Positions 5,064 to 7,019 of a stretch of 7,019 nucleotides of DNA are shown here, piece by piece; position 1 is the stretch's first letter, and the number at the start of each line of letters is the position of its first letter. The stretch lies in the NCBI GenBank assembly GCA_944382805.1, contig CALWNS010000250.1:1-7019 (forward strand), given 5' to 3'. The position numbers and the translations under genes were made by a program. The notes under the pieces were generated by a model. That model saw nothing but the letters and a program-made list of their open reading frames with translations. It was not told where the DNA came from and made no database searches. Source of the stretch: an uncultured Gemmiger sp. Lineage in GTDB: Bacteria > Bacillota > Clostridia > Oscillospirales > Ruminococcaceae.

Positions 5064-6452
5064 ATGCCGCTGTTGAGCCGGGCGGAAACGCAGTTCCTGC
5101 GCCGCCACCTGAACCAAGTCTGCCATGTCACGCTGGACCCGGCCGGGCCCGGCGTGGTGCGCATCCACCTGGTGCCCAGCCGCCGCCGCGTGTGGGAAGT
5201 CCCCTTTGTCGCCATCCTGAACGGACGGGACATCCTGCCGCTGCGCGTGTCCTGGGCTATTTTGCTGGCCAATTTTATCGAGGCCCTGCACCCCTACGAG
5301 GGCCAGGCCCTGGGCGAGGCCGACCGCCGCGCCGCGGCCGACGCCGCCGTGCAGGCCACCGCCGCCGTCTACCGCCGCACCCCGCCCGAACAGATCGCCG
5401 CCGACCTGCAATGCATGATGGAGGCGCTGTTCGCCGTGGCCCGCGGCCAGACCCCGGCCCTGCCGGTGCAGCCGATGGACCTGGGCGCGTATGCGCCGCA
5501 CATGGCCGCGCCGCACCGCATGGACCTGCTGGTCAGCTCGATGGTCAAGGACGGCGCCTGGCACTGCAACCAGAAATGCCTGCACTGCTACGCCGCGCGC
5601 CAGCCCTACGGCCAGACCGAGGAGCTGGACACCGACCAGTGGCTGGCCGTGATCCAAAAATGCCGCGCGGCCGGCATCCCGCAGCTGACCTTTACCGGCG
5701 GCGAACCCACGCTGCGCCACGACCTGGTCAAGCTGGTGGACGCCGCCCAGTGGTTCGTCACCCGCCTGAACACCAACGGCCGTATGCTTACCCCGGCGCT
5801 GTGCCGCGAACTGTACGAGGCCAGCCTGGACAGCGTGCAGGTCACGCTGTACGCCGCCGACGAACAGACCCACAACGCGCTGGTGGGCGCGCCCGGCTTT
5901 GCCGATACGGTCGCCGGCATCAAGAACGCGGTGGCCGCCGGGCTGAACGTCAGCGTCAACACGCCGCTGTGCAGCATGAACCGCGACTATGCCGCCACGC
6001 TGGAATTTGCCCACGCGCTGGGCGTGCGCTACGCCACCTGCAGCGGGCTGATCCCCGCCGGCGGGGCCGAAAGCACCGCCAGCCGCGCCACCCGCCTAAA
6101 ACCGGACGAGCTGGAGGCCGTGCTGCGCGCGGCCCTGGGGGTGGCGAACGCCCGCGGCATGGAAATCGATTTCACCAGCCCCGGCTGGCTGCGGGACGAC
6201 ACCCTGCGCGCGCTGGGCCTGCACCAGATCCCGCGCTGCGGGGCGTGCCTGTCCAACATGGCCGTTGCGCCGGACGGCACCGTGCTGCCCTGCCAAAGCT
6301 GGCTGTGCGGCCCGGCGCTGGGCCACATCCTGCACCAGCCGTGGCAGCGCATCTGGCAGGGGGCCGCCTGCCGGCGCATCCGCCGCCGCAGCGCCAAAAT
6401 GCGCCCCGGCTGCCCGCTGGGCCAAACCCCGTTCGGAGAGGAGGGCCAATAA
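5064..6452 (+). CDS. Radical SAM protein with unrecognised N-terminal domain and SPASM-like C-terminal region
   Basis: The 462-residue protein has three parts. Residues 1 to about 150 form a domain I do not recognise, with a beta-rich opening and a helical stretch rich in Ala at about 90-135. The radical SAM core starts near 152 with the 4Fe-4S motif C168-x3-C172-x2-C175 (CNQKCLHC) and the SAM-binding GGEPT at 212-216, and includes LNTNGRML. The C-terminal part carries C392, C395, C410, C415, C436 and C450 around CGACLSNMAVAPDGTVLPC and GHILHQPWQRIW, as in SPASM or twitch regions that hold auxiliary clusters in PqqE-like peptide-modifying enzymes. It ends soon after CPLG, so the usual final cysteine group looks shortened. 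The ATG at 5064 has GGAG ten bases upstream, a weaker site than its neighbours. Its TAA overlaps the next ATG by one base. Substrate is unknown; no precursor peptide gene is adjacent. Confidence 0.9.
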   Translation: MPLLSRAETQFLRRHLNQVCHVTLDPAGPGVVRIHLVPSRRRVWEVPFVAILNGRDILPLRVSWAILLANFIEALHPYEGQALGEADRRAAADAAVQATAAVYRRTPPEQIAADLQCMMEALFAVARGQTPALPVQPMDLGAYAPHMAAPHRMDLLVSSMVKDGAWHCNQKCLHCYAARQPYGQTEELDTDQWLAVIQKCRAAGIPQLTFTGGEPTLRHDLVKLVDAAQWFVTRLNTNGRMLTPALCRELYEASLDSVQVTLYAADEQTHNALVGAPGFADTVAGIKNAVAAGLNVSVNTPLCSMNRDYAATLEFAHALGVRYATCSGLIPAGGAESTASRATRLKPDELEAVLRAALGVANARGMEIDFTSPGWLRDDTLRALGLHQIPRCGACLSNMAVAPDGTVLPCQSWLCGPALGHILHQPWQRIWQGAACRRIRRRSAKMRPGCPLGQTPFGEEGQ

Positions 6453-7019
6453 TGCCCCAACGCCTACCCCTGCGCCGCGCCGTGCTGCTGTGCGCCGCCG
6501 CGGCCGCCGCGCTGCTGCTCTGCCTGGCCGCCGCCTGGCTGACCCCGGCGGGGGCGGACCTGGACCGCATCCGCAGCTATACGGTCACGGTGGACCCGCG
6601 CGCCGACGGCAGCGCCGACATCACCTATGACATCGACTGGGAGGTCATCGGCGGTAGCGCCGATGAACCGCTTTCCTGGGTGCGCATCGGCCTGGCCAAC
6701 GGCGAGGCGGACGGCTTTGAGAACCTAAGCCCCGATACGGTGTCCGACGTGCGCTATATGGACGGCGACGGCGGCTCGTTCGCCCGCGTCACCTTCAAAA
6801 AACGCTACTACCCGCCCGACTACGCGGCCGCGTCCGGGCAGGAAAGCCGGGTGCGGTTCGCTTTCCGCGTACACCAGAGCCATTTGTACACGCGGGACGA
6901 AAACGGCGGGGCCGTCTATGTGTTCACGCCCGGCTGGTTCAGCGACCTGAGCATCGACCAAATGACGGTGCGCTGGTACGCCGGCGCGGGCACGACCGCC
7001 GATACCGACCTTTTGCAGG
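6452..7019 (+). CDS. Exported or membrane-anchored protein of unknown function, DUF2207-like N-terminal domain (3' end outside window)
   Basis: The frame is open from the ATG at 6452 to the window end, giving 189 residues. A Sec-type signal is clear: basic residues 4-9 (RLPLRR), a hydrophobic stretch at about 10-29, and a possible cleavage after TPAGA (31-35). No convincing lipobox cysteine is present. The mature part looks like an all-beta domain: SYTVTVDPRADGSADITYDI, then WVRIG (76-80), a Gly-rich turn DGDGG, the basic-aromatic KKRYYPP (116-122), FAFRVHQSHLYT (136-147) and VFTPGWFSD (157-165). From memory this resembles the N-terminal extracytoplasmic domain of DUF2207-type proteins of Firmicutes, which often continue into membrane segments; this is moderate confidence only. 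AGGAGG at 6439-6444 is seven bases before the ATG, and the start overlaps the radical SAM stop (TAATG), which implies translational coupling. Confidence 0.75.
   Translation, partial: MPQRLPLRRAVLLCAAAAAALLLCLAAAWLTPAGADLDRIRSYTVTVDPRADGSADITYDIDWEVIGGSADEPLSWVRIGLANGEADGFENLSPDTVSDVRYMDGDGGSFARVTFKKRYYPPDYAAASGQESRVRFAFRVHQSHLYTRDENGGAVYVFTPGWFSDLSIDQMTVRWYAGAGTTADTDLLQ

Noticed and set aside
4836..6014. Minus-strand open frame of 392 codons opposite the radical SAM and acyltransferase genes
   Set aside because: Low-complexity Gly/Val/His/Gln composition without domains; it mirrors codon bias of the real genes on the plus strand.

Overview
The window is GC-rich bacterial DNA. Hand counts of single 60-base lines range from 29/60 GC inside the flippase gene to 52/60 inside the methyltransferase gene. 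Genes are packed with gaps of 15-40 bases, have strong AGGAGG-type ribosome sites, and the promoters found match the sigma-A consensus closely. Together with the protein families present this fits a high-GC, gut-type Clostridia/Oscillospiraceae-like Firmicute. That placement is inference, since there is no rRNA or other marker here.

Layout: the window is organised around one divergent intergenic region at about 3076-3218. Leftward (minus strand) runs a four-gene cluster that looks like an operon: a YgjP-type (DUF45) zinc metallopeptidase with a TTG start, a Wzx/MATE-like polysaccharide flippase with a TTG start, a type I 3-dehydroquinate dehydratase (aroD) with all catalytic residues, and the start of a small hydrophobic membrane protein that leaves the window at base 1. 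Rightward (plus strand) are a TrmN6-like N6-adenine methyltransferase and then, behind its own extended -10 promoter, an acyltransferase-3 membrane protein, a radical SAM protein with an unrecognised N-terminal domain and a SPASM-like C-terminal cysteine region, and a secreted or membrane-anchored protein whose start overlaps the radical SAM stop by one base. This last gene runs off the right end.

How the genes may work together: the left cluster mixes envelope polysaccharide export with one shikimate-pathway step, so it does not form an obvious single pathway. On the right, the acyltransferase, radical SAM protein and exported protein are probably co-transcribed. The tight coupling of the last two is the best candidate for an undescribed functional pair. 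The divergent promoters appear to share one -35 element, which would make the two transcription units compete for RNA polymerase. No tRNA, rRNA, CRISPR array, insertion sequence or phage gene was seen, and no intergenic stretch exceeds 300 bases.
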